Below are positions 10,140-20,734 of a stretch of 64,000 nucleotides of DNA, one piece after another. How positions within the stretch are numbered: the first letter of the stretch is position 1; every line of letters starts with the position of its first letter. A model generated the notes under the pieces. It did not search any database. It saw only the letters and a program-made list of their open reading frames with translations, and had not been told where the DNA came from. A program made the translations under genes and the position numbers. Origin of the DNA: Candidatus Vallotia laricis (GTDB taxonomy: Bacteria > Pseudomonadota > Gammaproteobacteria > Burkholderiales > Burkholderiaceae); assembly GCF_020541325.1 (NCBI RefSeq), contig NZ_CP047399.1, forward strand, positions 434,001-498,000, in the 5' to 3' direction.

Positions 10140-10439
10140 TTACTTGCGATTAATCAGTAGCCCAATCAACATACCAATTCCAGTAGCAACGCCAATAGAC
10201 GTCCAGGGATGGTCATGGACATAATCATCTGTGGCACGAGCAGCTTTTTTACCTTTTTTTACAACTACAACCTGGACATCGCTCGCCTTTTCTTTTGCTT
10301 GCTTTAGACGTATAAGTGCTTTTTCACTTAATTCGTTAGCGCGTTCGCCAGTTGTACTTGCTGCCTGTTTGAGCAGATCTTCTGCGTCCGATAGAACAGT
10401 TTTTATATCTGACATTAGGTGTTCCTTATTAATTTCCAT
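10140..10439 (-). CDS. DUF883 family protein (ElaB/YqjD type)
   Basis: The 99-residue protein has an amphipathic helical body (MSDIKTVLSDAEDLLKQA... with many Lys/Glu) and a C-terminal membrane anchor ending HPWTSIGVATGIGMLIGLLI, the hallmark of ElaB/YqjD proteins, which tether ribosomes to the inner membrane in E. coli stationary phase. A strong AGGAGG (minus strand, 10456-10451) precedes the start. GTG 10442, ATG 10439 and ATG 10412 are all possible starts; a second AAGGA lies just before the last. It leads the three-gene minus-strand operon. Confidence 0.85.
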   Translation of the reverse strand: MEINKEHLMSDIKTVLSDAEDLLKQAASTTGERANELSEKALIRLKQAKEKASDVQVVVVKKGKKAARATDDYVHDHPWTSIGVATGIGMLIGLLINRK

Positions 10440-10442
10440 CAC

Positions 10443-11796
10443 AATTGCCCCCTCCTATAAAATATATCATCACTATAAATTGTGATGAAACTGTGTTTCT
10501 ATACTAAGCATGGTCGTTATTTTATGTAAATAATGAAAAGATACCAAGCCATAAAAAATATATTTTAGACTATCTAAGTTGTTAAACAAGAGATAAATTC
10601 TTGCTGTATTAGATAGTACTCGCATTGAATGCTACAATATGTATTGTAGTATGATAGTATAGACTATACACTAGATATACACCAGACCCTGAGATGGTAG
10701 TCGCATACAGAAGAATCAATAGCATATTTCTGTTTAAATAGCAGAATTAGGACCTTCTAATTTCACTAACAATCACACAGTATTGCTATCTTCATGGTGG
10801 TAATTTTTTTATATACTACTTTTATATATACTACTTTTATGTACCTGTTGGCAATAGCATTATTTGCATCTCATGACACTATTATTCTATAATAATATTT
10901 GACCATACAAGTGACTTACTATGTAAGTATATATATTGTATAAAATATCATGTTTATGAACGAGTCTAAATAACAAAAAGTTAATACATATTTGGTATGT
11001 ATAATTTTCTTCAAAAGATCTATATCTTACTAGATTTTAAACTTATTTATAGTAATTTTGGTTCAAAAAATTTTTTGAAAAGTGTAATATACTACACAAG
11101 ATTAAAACCATTAAGTATAATAGCACTATCATTCGTATATATCAGAATATTAAAAATAAAAATCTTTAATTAAAATTTTTAATTCCTGTATTAATAAATA
11201 ATCTAGAACGCTAGAAGTACGCTCTTAGAAGAAGTAAATTTGGATAAATATTTAGATTATTTAATAAAAAATTTTAAGAACACGCGGGAATTTGATGGAG
11301 AGAGTGATAAAGAAAATTCTTTTCTATAATTTTTGAAAAAAATGTAATAAGGTAACATTAATTAATGTTGTGCATTAGTAAGAATTCTCAAAAATAGATA
11401 ATTAACTTATTACACTTTATTTACTTTTTATTTTTAATGATAAAGTTTTACTTTATAACTTAACGATCAGATTCCAAATAAGAGAATTCTAAAGACCAGT
11501 ATGTCATTTAATGACATAGATAAGCTTCGCACTCTATACTTTTTTCGAAAATAAATAAAATTAAGATAATACTTATGCCTGTGGTTTTATTGGATGAGAG
11601 TTGTGAGCCACAAGAATGACTCATTAAATACTTAGACAACCCATATCGGAGATATAGTTAAAAATATAATTTTTAAGACTTAAATTTATATTAGGATGTT
11701 TTAAACATGTGTTCCTAGATTTATTAATCAAGCTAAATTAAATTTTTCCTATGACATTTAAGGTGTAGTTACTACTTTTATAAATCATGCTTTTAT
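10443..11796. other. Very AT-rich gene-free spacer
   Basis: About 1.35 kb with no gene I can support. It contains a perfect tandem duplication of a 15-bp unit, TATATACTACTTTTA, at 10810-10839, and small AT palindromes such as CTACAATA/TATTGTAG near 10630-10650. Base composition is visibly poorer in G+C than the coding DNA, which suggests long-standing non-function. The promoter of the minus-strand yqj operon should lie near 10460-10520, but I could not define it. Confidence 0.6.
10810..10839. repeat. Tandem repeat, 2 x 15 bp
   Basis: Two adjacent perfect copies of TATATACTACTTTTA. This is most simply a slippage duplication in AT-rich non-coding DNA. No further copies are adjacent. Confidence 0.85.
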
Positions 11797-11873
11797 TGGT
11801 CGGAGCGATAGGATTCGAACCTACGACCCTCTGATCCCAAATCAGATGCGCTACCAGGCTGCGCTACGCTCCG
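11797..11873 (-). tRNA. tRNA-Pro (anticodon TGG)
   Basis: On the minus strand the 77-nt sequence begins CGGAGCG and ends CGCTCCG-A-CCA, with perfect acceptor pairing. The anticodon loop TTTGGGA gives TGG, and the T-arm GTAGG-TTCGAAT-CCTAT is intact with a terminal G-T wobble. CCA is encoded. It stands alone in AT-rich DNA. A TGG anticodon with a modified wobble base can in principle read all four proline codons, so this could be the only proline tRNA in a reduced set, but the rest of the genome is not visible. Confidence 0.97.
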
Positions 11874-14031
11874 TCAATTGATTATAGGCTAACGCCAGAT
11901 GCGACGTCAATTGCCTGAGTGCGTTATATTAATATAATATAATAATAGTATAAATCATGTCTATATTAGTGCGCGTATTGTTGCTATCGTGTATTAGTCC
12001 CGCATGCATTTTTAGGTCTCGTGTATTGATCAGATCTTTGCATAAGTCATTGCAATATTAATGAAGATGCTTTCCAGCATTACGCTACCATGAAAACCGC
12101 TTTTATTCTTAATAATATGCCGCAGGATACGAAAAGATTAGTCAATGGCTAAATGGCTAAATCCCAGGATTTTTGACAAGATCAATGTATCATTCTCGAT
12201 TTTTATCAGATAGTAGCCTAATGGTCAATATTTTTTAGCTTACGCTTATCAGCTTGATAGCATTACTACTATTTAGTCAGTCGTACTAGCAGAGTCTTTA
12301 AATAGAAGTGACTGCACGCCGTCTTAACAAGTAAGAAAAATCGTGTTATGGCGATATTAAAAATCTGGATTTTGACTAATTAATAATAAACTGTACTAAA
12401 TTTTAGTATTTTGATGAAAGTGGTATTGTACACTAAAAGTGATGCAACATTTTTCTCTAATATATCTATAGGGTCAATAGACTAAGTCAGGTGCTTGTAC
12501 GAGTAACCTTAGCAGACTGGCTAAATAAATATTGCGAAATACTTATCGAGCACTATTCAAGATTCAAGATATAAGTCATTACTCGGCTAACTATGCTTAT
12601 CGTTGATATAATGGCGCCTGAATACAAGGTATTTTATATACTCAGTACTTTCCTTATTATTAACAATAAGTTTTTGAGAACCAGACTATATTATTTGCAA
12701 TACATTTGGAGTGAATTTAGATTTCAGCAGCGCGCATCTCTTAACATATCTCGGATATTAACAGGTTTTCAAAATACAATTTTGGCTATATTTAGATTAA
12801 CCATTTATCTGATCTACGGGCTTCAAGATTCGAAAAGATGTAATCTTTAGATTACATCTAGCTATTAACAATAGTGCCGCTAACGAAATTCTAGCCTAAA
12901 ACGAGGGCAAAAGAGGATGATTGTTTGAACTCAAAAAGCTTATTTTAATTAGAAGCCTCTGGCTATTTACAATCGCGTTAATATTATCCACTTAAGATTG
13001 TTAAATATAATTTTTCCGATAGATTCTCCGTTTTGCTCATGAGGGCGCTAGAATTTTTTCTAGACATGGTGCTTACTAGATTATTTGGTAGTATTTTTTC
13101 TACTGTAACATACTAACATTAGATGTTTCTATAATATAAACTTTTACTATTCTGCGGTTATAAGTTAGAAAATTTGTTTTGGCTAGCACATTAGCGGAAA
13201 TTACTTAGACAATATGCCATAGCCCGCAATAGAGTATCTACTAAAAATATACTTTTCAAGTAGCTAGATTTTGCTAGTATACAATAGCTGATAAAGCTTT
13301 AAAATTCAAAGCAGTATTTTTATTTACATTAATACCGCTAGGTGAATTCATAATTATATATATTTAGCAGACTTAGTATATTTTTTAGACAAGCTATTTG
13401 CGGTCAGTGGGTTATAGTCACTTCTCTTGATACCGTTATCTGTCTTCTAAATATTTTTTTGTTTTTTAATTATCTTAAATTTGGAAATTATCTTCACTTT
13501 TATAGTGTTTTTTGGTATACAGCGAGGCTGGTCTTAGTTATTAAAGTTTTCTTTAGTCTATTAAGAGACTACCGTACTAGTAATAAAGTCGACAGAAGTG
13601 TATTGTTTATTAACATACTCAGTATACCTCCTGAATATCCTATTATAAATCGATAGATTCATAGTAAAATACTATAAGACCAAAGTGAAAGATTATATTA
13701 GGTAATTTTTGTATATAAGTAAAATCGATGAATATGATATTCAACATCTTATCAACTAACATTAAAGTATGTTTATATACGAACATACACATGTTTTTAT
13801 AAATTTCAGTTATTAATTTTAATTATTTTTTACTAATTAAAATTTATTAAATATTTTTCTATTTAATTTTAGTACTATGCATTGGAATTTATCCCAGATT
13901 TAGTGTTAGGTATATTAAACAAATGATTTTTTGAAGAGTTCATCCGTAAATATCATATTAATTTAAGACTCATAACTATAATTTCATGTAGAGAGAACAG
14001 AACGCATGCGGTATAATAAAACTCCATCTAC
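11874..14031. other. Long AT-rich gene-free spacer between tRNA-Pro and tRNA-Arg
   Basis: About 2.2 kb. Short open frames at 12593-12850 and 13459-13656 exist, but their translations are dominated by Ile, Leu, Phe, Tyr and Asn, lack any family motif or ribosome binding site, and are what AT-rich DNA gives by chance. I recognised no decayed gene here. A consensus TATAAT at 14012-14017 at the right end belongs to the tRNA-Arg gene. Confidence 0.6.
14012..14017 (+). promoter_or_regulatory. -10 element of the tRNA-Arg promoter
   Basis: A perfect TATAAT lies 14 bases before the mature 5' end of tRNA-Arg, which is a sensible distance for a tRNA promoter. No clear TTGACA is present 17 bases upstream, so the -35 element is weak or absent. 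Confidence 0.55.
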
Positions 14032-14105
14032 CCGCTCTTAGCTCAGTTGGATAGAGCAACGGCCTTCTAAGCCGTAGGTCGCAGGTTCGAATCCTGCAGG
14101 GCGGA
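14032..14105 (+). tRNA. tRNA-Arg (anticodon TCT), CCA not encoded
   Basis: Acceptor CCGCTCT pairs with AGGGCGG (one T-G wobble), the D-arm is GCTC/GAGC, the anticodon stem is ACGGC/GCCGT with loop CTTCTAA (TCT), and the T-arm GCAGG-TTCGAAT-CCTGC is perfect. After discriminator A14105 the genome reads CTT rather than CCA, unlike the other two tRNAs in the window. The CCA end must be added by tRNA nucleotidyltransferase. The cloverleaf is otherwise sound and a TATAAT box precedes it. Confidence 0.95.
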
Positions 14106-15546
14106 CTTGTGAATAAATTATTTAAATATATGTTTTTTCTCTTTTGTAATTTTTAAAATTTTTTCTAAAAAACTAAATAGTAATTTTACGAAAAATCTCA
14201 AGTATAGAATTATTTTTTCGGTGGAAATTTAAGATAAAAATTTAATTTTTCTTGGTAGTAATTTATAAGAAAGTTTAAATTGAGTGATTAAACATAGATA
14301 TAATGTGTAGAACTTATTAAGGTATAAAATAAGTATTTTTAATTATCAAGTCTAAAAAATAATTATATTATATAGCTATATAAAAGCTATATTTCTATAG
14401 TAGATTACTTTAATTAATAAACATTCTATAGTTTTGAAAAATTTCATAAATCTAAACATAAATTTGTAGCATACTAATGCTAAATTTTAAAAAATTTTTT
14501 TCGGACGCTTTAAACATTAAACACGGATATCTATTAATGGTATGTCTTATTATCAAGATTTGCTTGATACAAGCATCTAATTGATTGCCTATTGCAAGAA
14601 AATTTTGAAAGAATTAATGTTCTACGTAAAAATTTTTTGTTTCGTCAATACTGCAGAATTAATCTCCATAACCGCTAAATACTACAAATAGTATAAAAGT
14701 TAATTGAAGCTGCTAATAAATAGTTTGAGTTAATTTAGTCAAATTACCATGGATGCTAAGAACGTTCGCTTGACTTAAATATTAGAATAAGCGTCAAGTA
14801 TCGTATTTTTAGATATTGATTATAAGAGTTTACTATTTGGAACTAATATTAGTTTCGATATATATATAATACTAATATTAACTTTTATGGGGGTTAAGAA
14901 ATGCTAAATACTTTTAAGTATTTAGTGAAAATCTTTAATTTAATTAGAAACCGATTCTACTTTAGAACTTAAATTTTTGGATAGAATTATAAATTCTAAG
15001 CTACGCCGATTAAATAATGTTTACTTATTATTTCTTGCATCATTTATTCAAATAAATTTTGTTTGACTATAGTATTACATACTGCAGTAATACTGATACA
15101 GTGCTTTAGCAAAGTCTAATATGGGATAACGTGCGTGTTACAGATTAATTGAATTAATAAAAATTACCGAAGATGTATCTCTCAGTACCTAGCAGTAAGT
15201 GAGTTCTGGTTGTTATAACGACTAACTATGGCCCCGAGTATTTCTATAGAAAACGTCCATGATTACCTCTAGGATTAAAATAAAATGGCGGAATGCCCTG
15301 ACAGAAATGAGTTTTGGGTGGGGTGAATAGTATCGCACGATTGTGCGATAGGCGTATACAAGATAATACTTGTACTGTTGTTGCAAAACCTGCGCTAATA
15401 TTAAGCTAATCCACACTAATTAATCCTCAGAGTAGATTTGCTAGGTCTTACTAGACCATCTTAAAATTACCAGATATCCACGTACCAGGAAACTATAAAG
15501 TTATATCGTTCACGATACAACATGATACATATCATTCTGTATCTAT
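14106..15546. other. AT-rich gene-free spacer downstream of tRNA-Arg
   Basis: About 1.4 kb with no supported gene. A hairpin-forming sequence lies at 14904-14925 (CTAAATACTT / AAGTATTTAG), and there are several ATTAAT-type micro-palindromes. The composition is among the most AT-rich in the window for the first kilobase and then becomes more mixed toward prlC, where the 3' end of that minus-strand gene lies. Confidence 0.6.
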
Positions 15547-17628
15547 TTACTCACTCATGCCATGCAACCGAAGTAGCGCATTAATACACGGTTCACGTCC
15601 ACGAAAAGCTTTAAACGACTCCATTGCAGAGCGGCTGCTGCCAACCTCGAGTATCTGTGTACGGTAGAGTTCTCCTATCTCAGCATTGAGGATGTTGCCA
15701 CTAGCACTAGCTGCCTCCTCGAAGGCTGCATAGGCGTCGGCTGAGAGTACTTCGGCCCATTTATAGCTATAATATCCTGCCGCATAGCCGCCAGAAAAAA
15801 CATGACTAAACGAGTTTGGCCAGCGAGAAAACGGTGCTTGTGGTACAACATGCCATATACCATTGACCTGACGGGCTAATTCGTTAACACTTAATTTGCC
15901 CTCAGGTTCGTATGTTGTGTGAAGCAGCATATCAAACCTCGAGAGGACGACTTGCTGAAGTGTGGCGAGTCCGCTTTGGAAGTTGCGAGCCGCAAGCATT
16001 TTTTCAAACAGCTGGTACGGTAGTGGCTCTCCGGTATCTACGTGCGAAGTCATGCCGGTTAGCACATCCCACTCCCAACAAAAGTTTTCCATGAACTGCG
16101 ACGGTAACTCGACTGCATCCCATTCCACACCATTAATTCCTGAGGCACCTAACTCGTCGATGCGTGTTAGCATGTGATGTAGTCCGTGGCCAAACTCATG
16201 AAACAAAGTAATGACTTCATCATGTGTAAAGCAAGATGGTTTTCCACTAAGAGGCGCTGAGAAGTTACAGATTAAATAAGCAACCGGGGTTTGCAGCTTT
16301 CCGTCAGAGCGGCGGTAGCGTGAGCGTCCATCATCCATCCATGCGCCGGCGCGCTTTCCGTCTCGGGCATACAAATCCAGATAGAAGTGAGCGAGCTCTG
16401 TGCCATCATGATTTTCGACTCGGAAAAACTGAATGTCCGGATGCCATTTTTCCGCCATACTTGGCTTGATTAGTATGTTAAACAAGACTTCGGTAACATG
16501 AAATAGACCTTGCAACACGCTAGCTTCCGGAAAGTATTGCTTAGCTTCATCTTCAGAGAATTTATAATGATTTTGTCGCAGCTTTTCGGAGGCATAAGTG
16601 ATATCGAATGCCTCAAGCTGTGTTAGACCAAGCTTATTACCCGCAAATACTTGTAGCTGATTCCAGTCTCTTTCTGCATATGGTCGCGCACGGTGCGCTA
16701 AGTCATCAAGAAATGCTATAACCTGCTCAGGCGAGTTAGCCATCTTTGACTCAAGCGAAACTTCTGCAAAATTTTGATAGCCAAGCATTGCCGCTTCTTC
16801 CGCACGCAGCTTAAGCTGCTTACTCATATTCTCGGTGTTATCCCACTGCAGATTGCTATTGCCGCAGTCGGTTCCCAGTTCTGAGGCGCGGGTCATGTAT
16901 GCGTGATACATCGCCCTTCGAAGGGGTCGATATTCTGCATATTGCAGTACCGCAAGGTATGAGGGAAGGTGAAGGGTAAATTTCCAGCCCGGCTTGCTAT
17001 CTTTTTCTGCCGCATACTTTGCCGCAACGATCGCGTTTACAGGCAGACCTGCAAGGTGTGTATCGTCTGTTACAAAATATGCGTATGCATTCGTCGCGTC
17101 GAGTACATGGTCTGAAAATTCCTTAGATAGTGTGGCTTGTTGCTTACGCAATTGTATAAAGCGCAGTTTGCTATACTCCGGTAATTCAATACCAGATAGA
17201 CGAAAATTGCGCAGCGCATTTTCAAGAATTTTTTTGCTTACGTCGTTTAAATGTGCATATTTGTTGCTGCATGCAATAGCTGTATATTTTTTGTGCAACG
17301 CAAGGTTTTGACCAAGATTGGACCAGAATTCGGTCACACGCGGTAGGTTTTTAGCGTATGCTGCACGGAGTGCCGGTGTATCAGTAACAGCACTTAGATG
17401 GCAAATCAGACCCCATACGCGCAACAGCGGTTCAGTAGCTTCCTCAACTAGTTTGAACGTCGCCTCCCAAGTATTTGGTGTTTGTACCGCACTAGCGTGT
17501 AGTACCGCCTCTTTCGCAGATTTAAGTAGCACATCAAGAGCTGGGGTCACATGCTCAGCCTGAATTGATGTAAATTGAGGCAGCCCTACCAAATCAAGCA
17601 ATGGATTCAGAATATTAGTCTGAGCCAT
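15547..17628 (-). CDS. prlC: Oligopeptidase A (M3 family zinc metallopeptidase)
   Basis: PrlC is a cytoplasmic metallopeptidase that degrades short peptides, including released signal peptides. The zinc site is visible as FHEFGHGLHHML near residue 476, with the downstream glutamate in GVEWDAVELPSQFMENFCWE. The length of 693 residues is normal for the family. The start at ATG 17628 gives the expected N-terminus (NPLLDLVGLPQF). The gene lies downstream of folD on the same strand, the conserved order of Burkholderia. No damage is seen. Confidence 0.95.
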   Translation of the reverse strand: MAQTNILNPLLDLVGLPQFTSIQAEHVTPALDVLLKSAKEAVLHASAVQTPNTWEATFKLVEEATEPLLRVWGLICHLSAVTDTPALRAAYAKNLPRVTEFWSNLGQNLALHKKYTAIACSNKYAHLNDVSKKILENALRNFRLSGIELPEYSKLRFIQLRKQQATLSKEFSDHVLDATNAYAYFVTDDTHLAGLPVNAIVAAKYAAEKDSKPGWKFTLHLPSYLAVLQYAEYRPLRRAMYHAYMTRASELGTDCGNSNLQWDNTENMSKQLKLRAEEAAMLGYQNFAEVSLESKMANSPEQVIAFLDDLAHRARPYAERDWNQLQVFAGNKLGLTQLEAFDITYASEKLRQNHYKFSEDEAKQYFPEASVLQGLFHVTEVLFNILIKPSMAEKWHPDIQFFRVENHDGTELAHFYLDLYARDGKRAGAWMDDGRSRYRRSDGKLQTPVAYLICNFSAPLSGKPSCFTHDEVITLFHEFGHGLHHMLTRIDELGASGINGVEWDAVELPSQFMENFCWEWDVLTGMTSHVDTGEPLPYQLFEKMLAARNFQSGLATLQQVVLSRFDMLLHTTYEPEGKLSVNELARQVNGIWHVVPQAPFSRWPNSFSHVFSGGYAAGYYSYKWAEVLSADAYAAFEEAASASGNILNAEIGELYRTQILEVGSSRSAMESFKAFRGREPCINALLRLHGMSE

Positions 17629-17714
17629 AATGTTCCTGTTATATCTTTAAAGAAAGATGGTCGGCTTAGTAGAGTGCGAGAGCCATCCTGCTCAGGTCAG
17701 CATAATCGCACCCG

Positions 17715-18566
17715 TTACCTAGCCGTACGATTTGCTGCTTCGATTGTACTAATGAGTAGCATTGTAATGGTCATTGGACCAACGCCACCAGGTACCGGTG
17801 TAATGTATCCAGCAACCTTACAAACGCTGTCAAAATCTACATCGCCACATAGCTTTCCATTATTATCTCGGCTTATGCCGACATCAATAACAGTCGCGCC
17901 GGGTTTAATCATGTTGGCCGTAATCAAATTACTTTTGCCTGTTGCTGTGACAATAATGTCTGCGCTGCGTGTATGTGTTGCTAGATTACGCGTCTTCTGG
18001 CCGCATACCGTTACAGTTGCATCCGCTTGAATTAGCAACATCGCCATTGGCTTTCCGACAATATTTGAGCGACCTATCACGACCGCATTAGAGCCGGCGA
18101 GAGGAATATTTTTCCATTCTAACATTTTTAACACGCCCGATGGCGTGCAAGGCTGAAATAGGGGCTTGCCAGTCATTAATGCACCAGCGTTAGCAACATG
18201 GAAACCATCAACATCTTTTTCTGGTGATATCGCTTCGATAATCTTATGCGTGTTGATGTGAGGGGGAAGAGGTAGCTGGACTAGAATCCCGTGGATCTTA
18301 GGATCGTGGTTCAGCGCTTTAATGCGAGAGAGTAGTTCGATCTCTGTTAGCTTATCTGTATAGTGATTACAGACCGAATACAATCCATTATCGTCACACG
18401 CCTTGATTTTATTACGCACGTAGATTTGACTGGCAGCGTTATTGCCAACTAATAGAACGGCCAATCCTGGCCGGTAACCTCGTGCGGTAAGTGCGACCAC
18501 ACGTTGGGCTGCTTCGGCACGTAGTTGTTTAGAAAGAAGGAGACCGTCGATGATTCTGGCTGTCAT
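17715..18566 (-). CDS. folD: Methylenetetrahydrofolate dehydrogenase / cyclohydrolase
   Basis: FolD oxidises 5,10-methylene-THF to methenyl-THF and hydrolyses it to 10-formyl-THF, supplying purine and fMet synthesis. Signatures are [16 protein letters not shown] near residue 44 (catalytic Lys), [10 protein letters not shown], the cofactor motif [13 protein letters not shown] and, near the C-terminus, [13 protein letters not shown] chose ATG 18566 (283 residues), where homologues begin (MTARIIDG). The frame remains open to 18671, but those residues are not conserved. It works with glyA and folC in one-carbon metabolism. Confidence 0.96.
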   Translation of the reverse strand: MTARIIDGLLLSKQLRAEAAQRVVALTARGYRPGLAVLLVGNNAASQIYVRNKIKACDDNGLYSVCNHYTDKLTEIELLSRIKALNHDPKIHGILVQLPLPPHINTHKIIEAISPEKDVDGFHVANAGALMTGKPLFQPCTPSGVLKMLEWKNIPLAGSNAVVIGRSNIVGKPMAMLLIQADATVTVCGQKTRNLATHTRSADIIVTATGKSNLITANMIKPGATVIDVGISRDNNGKLCGDVDFDSVCKVAGYITPVPGGVGPMTITMLLISTIEAANRTAR

Positions 18567-18679
18567 GGCGGGTATTAGATCGGTTAATCGAGGTACGAAG
18601 CAGTAAGAAGGCACTATAAACTTCAGCTGGTGCGGCAAGTGGTTGCGCGTGCCTAGAAATGAATTATACAACTATGGGT

Positions 18680-19300
18680 TGCTGCTTTGTTTCGCGCGTC
18701 TTTATTTTTGACAAGGCTAGGTGTAGAAAGTCATTTGCTATATTTACGTTTAGTATGCATGAAACGTGCGCTGTGTACTTCAATCGTCTTAATATGCTAA
18801 AACCGATTCAGAATCCAATTATTATATTCCTGCTTTCATGTGATCGATTTTTTAAGAGCGTTTTATTTGTCTTTTGACTTATTTTAATTATCCGAATTTA
18901 GCGATTTTTAGATCAAAAATATCATAATTTTTATCGCTAATACGCACATGGACATATCGCTATAATTTGTAACATAGATAATTAACAGAGTTGTATTTTC
19001 TATTGGTTTAAGCATGGCACATGCTAGATCTGTGGACGTTTAAAATGAGCAGCTCAGCCATCTACTTAAAAGATCGAGAATCATTTTAGTGATTAAAGGA
19101 GTATAGGACAACGGTGGACGATAGCATTAATCGCTTTCATAGCGCCCCTATAGATTTTCTCTTTTGTTAATACAGTCTGTTATGTGTAACTAAACTAAGT
19201 AAGTGTTCCTTTAAGTACTACTTCTGAAGAGACCTTTTTACAAACGTTTTTAAACTTTTTTCAAAGTCTAATAAGCAATGAAAGACAAAGCCGGATTCTC
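18680..19300 (-). pseudogene. Broken FixJ/LuxR-type response regulator
   Basis: Read on the minus strand, the DNA upstream of folD still carries the recognition-helix region of a response regulator: plus positions 18730-18795 translate as IKTIEVHSARFMH, matching the I-K-T-V-E-x-H-R-A-x-x-M pattern of FixJ/NarL-type HTH domains, then reads on through stops. Further upstream, pieces near 18800-18870 and AMKAINAI near 19115-19145 fit the linker and the AMKxGAxDF region of the receiver domain, in different frames. The folD-regulator-kinase-aceE order of Burkholderia supports the call. Boundaries are approximate; the gene is clearly non-functional. Confidence 0.65.
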
Positions 19301-20640
19301 AGTGGGTTTAGGAAAACTGCTTAATTATTACTTACATTGGTTTTTAACAATTAGCAACTACGTGTGTATATCGGTAATGAGATAGATAAATTCGAGATAC
19401 GCTATAATTACTATAGTGCATACTGCGTACAAAGCTCTTTCCTTAAGCGTCTGTCAAGATTTTGAACAAACCCCGCAACCGCACTTTACTACGGCACTAG
19501 TGTTCATGAGGCTGATTCGACTAATAAAGTGATTAATAGGTCGGCCAGACGTATTGTAAGTTGGAGGCGCTTGTTGGTAAGCTAGCCATGTGATAACCAA
19601 GTTAATTAACACTAAGCTACCATATGTTGTATATGGAGCCCGCTAATTTTAGTTAGCAATCTGAGCGGATATAAAAATAGATGCTGATACAGTGGCTAAG
19701 GAATAATATTTCAGCCTAGTTCACGCCTCAGCATAAATCTGCTTTATCTGGAAGCATGAGCGCTTGCTAGCTACTGGAACATATGTTTGATTGGTTGGGC
19801 GATGTCCGGTATTAACGATATCTAACTGATCCAGCGTTCGCGAAGCTCAAGTGAGGGTGATGAAGTTATACTTGAAAGATTGTGCTATCCTTTCGGCATA
19901 TGCGCAATACAAAAGCCCAACGAAAAAGCCTATATTGTTAATGGTATCTCAGTTCATTAATAATGATTAAATTCTTCCAGTCAGCCCGACTGGAATATTC
20001 TACCTGAACATGATTTGAGAAACGACTCTGTGCTGTGAAATTCAGACCCTCTAGAAAATTAGCTCTTAAAGTAGTCACGTGGCCATTAATCAACCTATCG
20101 TAAGCATTGATAAACAGATCTGCTCACACCTGAGGTCTATGCTTTCGTGAAGAAGCGCGAATTAAGGGGCGTGCAACATTGTCTTGCTTAGACAGAGCCT
20201 CGACATTTGCATGAATAAACCGAGGTTCAGATCACACTATAACTGCTCTACAAAAGCTCTATGCGTCCTATGACAGCGGTCAAACGTTTTATGCGCTTAA
20301 CGTGGCCCTTCTAAGGGTGCTATATACAGCCTATCTTTCTAATATCGTTGTTCATACTAATGCAGTTTTTAAAGAATTGGGCTTATTAAGATTAATTGGG
20401 CTATGGAAAGAGTAAGCGTAAAAAGTACTCAAGTCGTAATACGGGCTGTACCCGACACGCTTAAAAGCTGTTCAGTGAACTAGATAGGAATGTGGGAAAA
20501 CGTTAAAAGCGCAAGGCAATCAGTTTCTAAAAGTGCCGCGATAGAACCTAGAGAGATGCTAAGTTTCCTGGTTATATTGAAAAGATTTTTATATGCTTAG
20601 GAAGCATCTCTCGTTTAAGAATTTTGTTGCGCCGGCTTAG
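19300..20640 (-). pseudogene. Broken sensor histidine kinase (partner of the regulator)
   Basis: On the minus strand, positions 20050-20090 read NGHVTTLRANFLEGLNF, matching the end of a HATPase_c domain (H-G-G-R-L-x-A-x-x-N-x-x-G-G-x-x-F). Just upstream, RFFTKA and then SGVSRSVYQC near 20105-20160 fit the F-F-T-T-K and G-M-G-M-G-L-x-I-C motifs. Stops and frame changes separate all pieces. The N-terminal part could not be recognised. Position between the regulator and aceE is where Burkholderia encodes a PAS-domain kinase. Limits are approximate. A stem (TTCCAGTC/GACTGGAA, 19975-19995) lies near its dead 3' end. Confidence 0.55.
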
Positions 20641-20734
20641 ACCGGGTCTTTACAATTCTTTATAAACCCGACCGGGATTCGGTAGCTGGTCGCCTTGTGC
20701 CGTACCCCCCCATATTTAGGACTAGGAGACACCC

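Noticed and set aside
12593-12850. 85-codon open frame in the AT-rich region
   Set aside because: No ribosome binding site, no motif, and a residue composition expected from random AT-rich sequence.
13459-13656. 65-codon open frame rich in Phe, Tyr and Leu
   Set aside because: It begins in a T-rich run and looks like chance; no signal peptide logic or family match.
20705-20711. C7 run before aceE as a regulatory switch
   Set aside because: It lies upstream of the ribosome binding site and does not change a reading frame; there is no evidence for a role.
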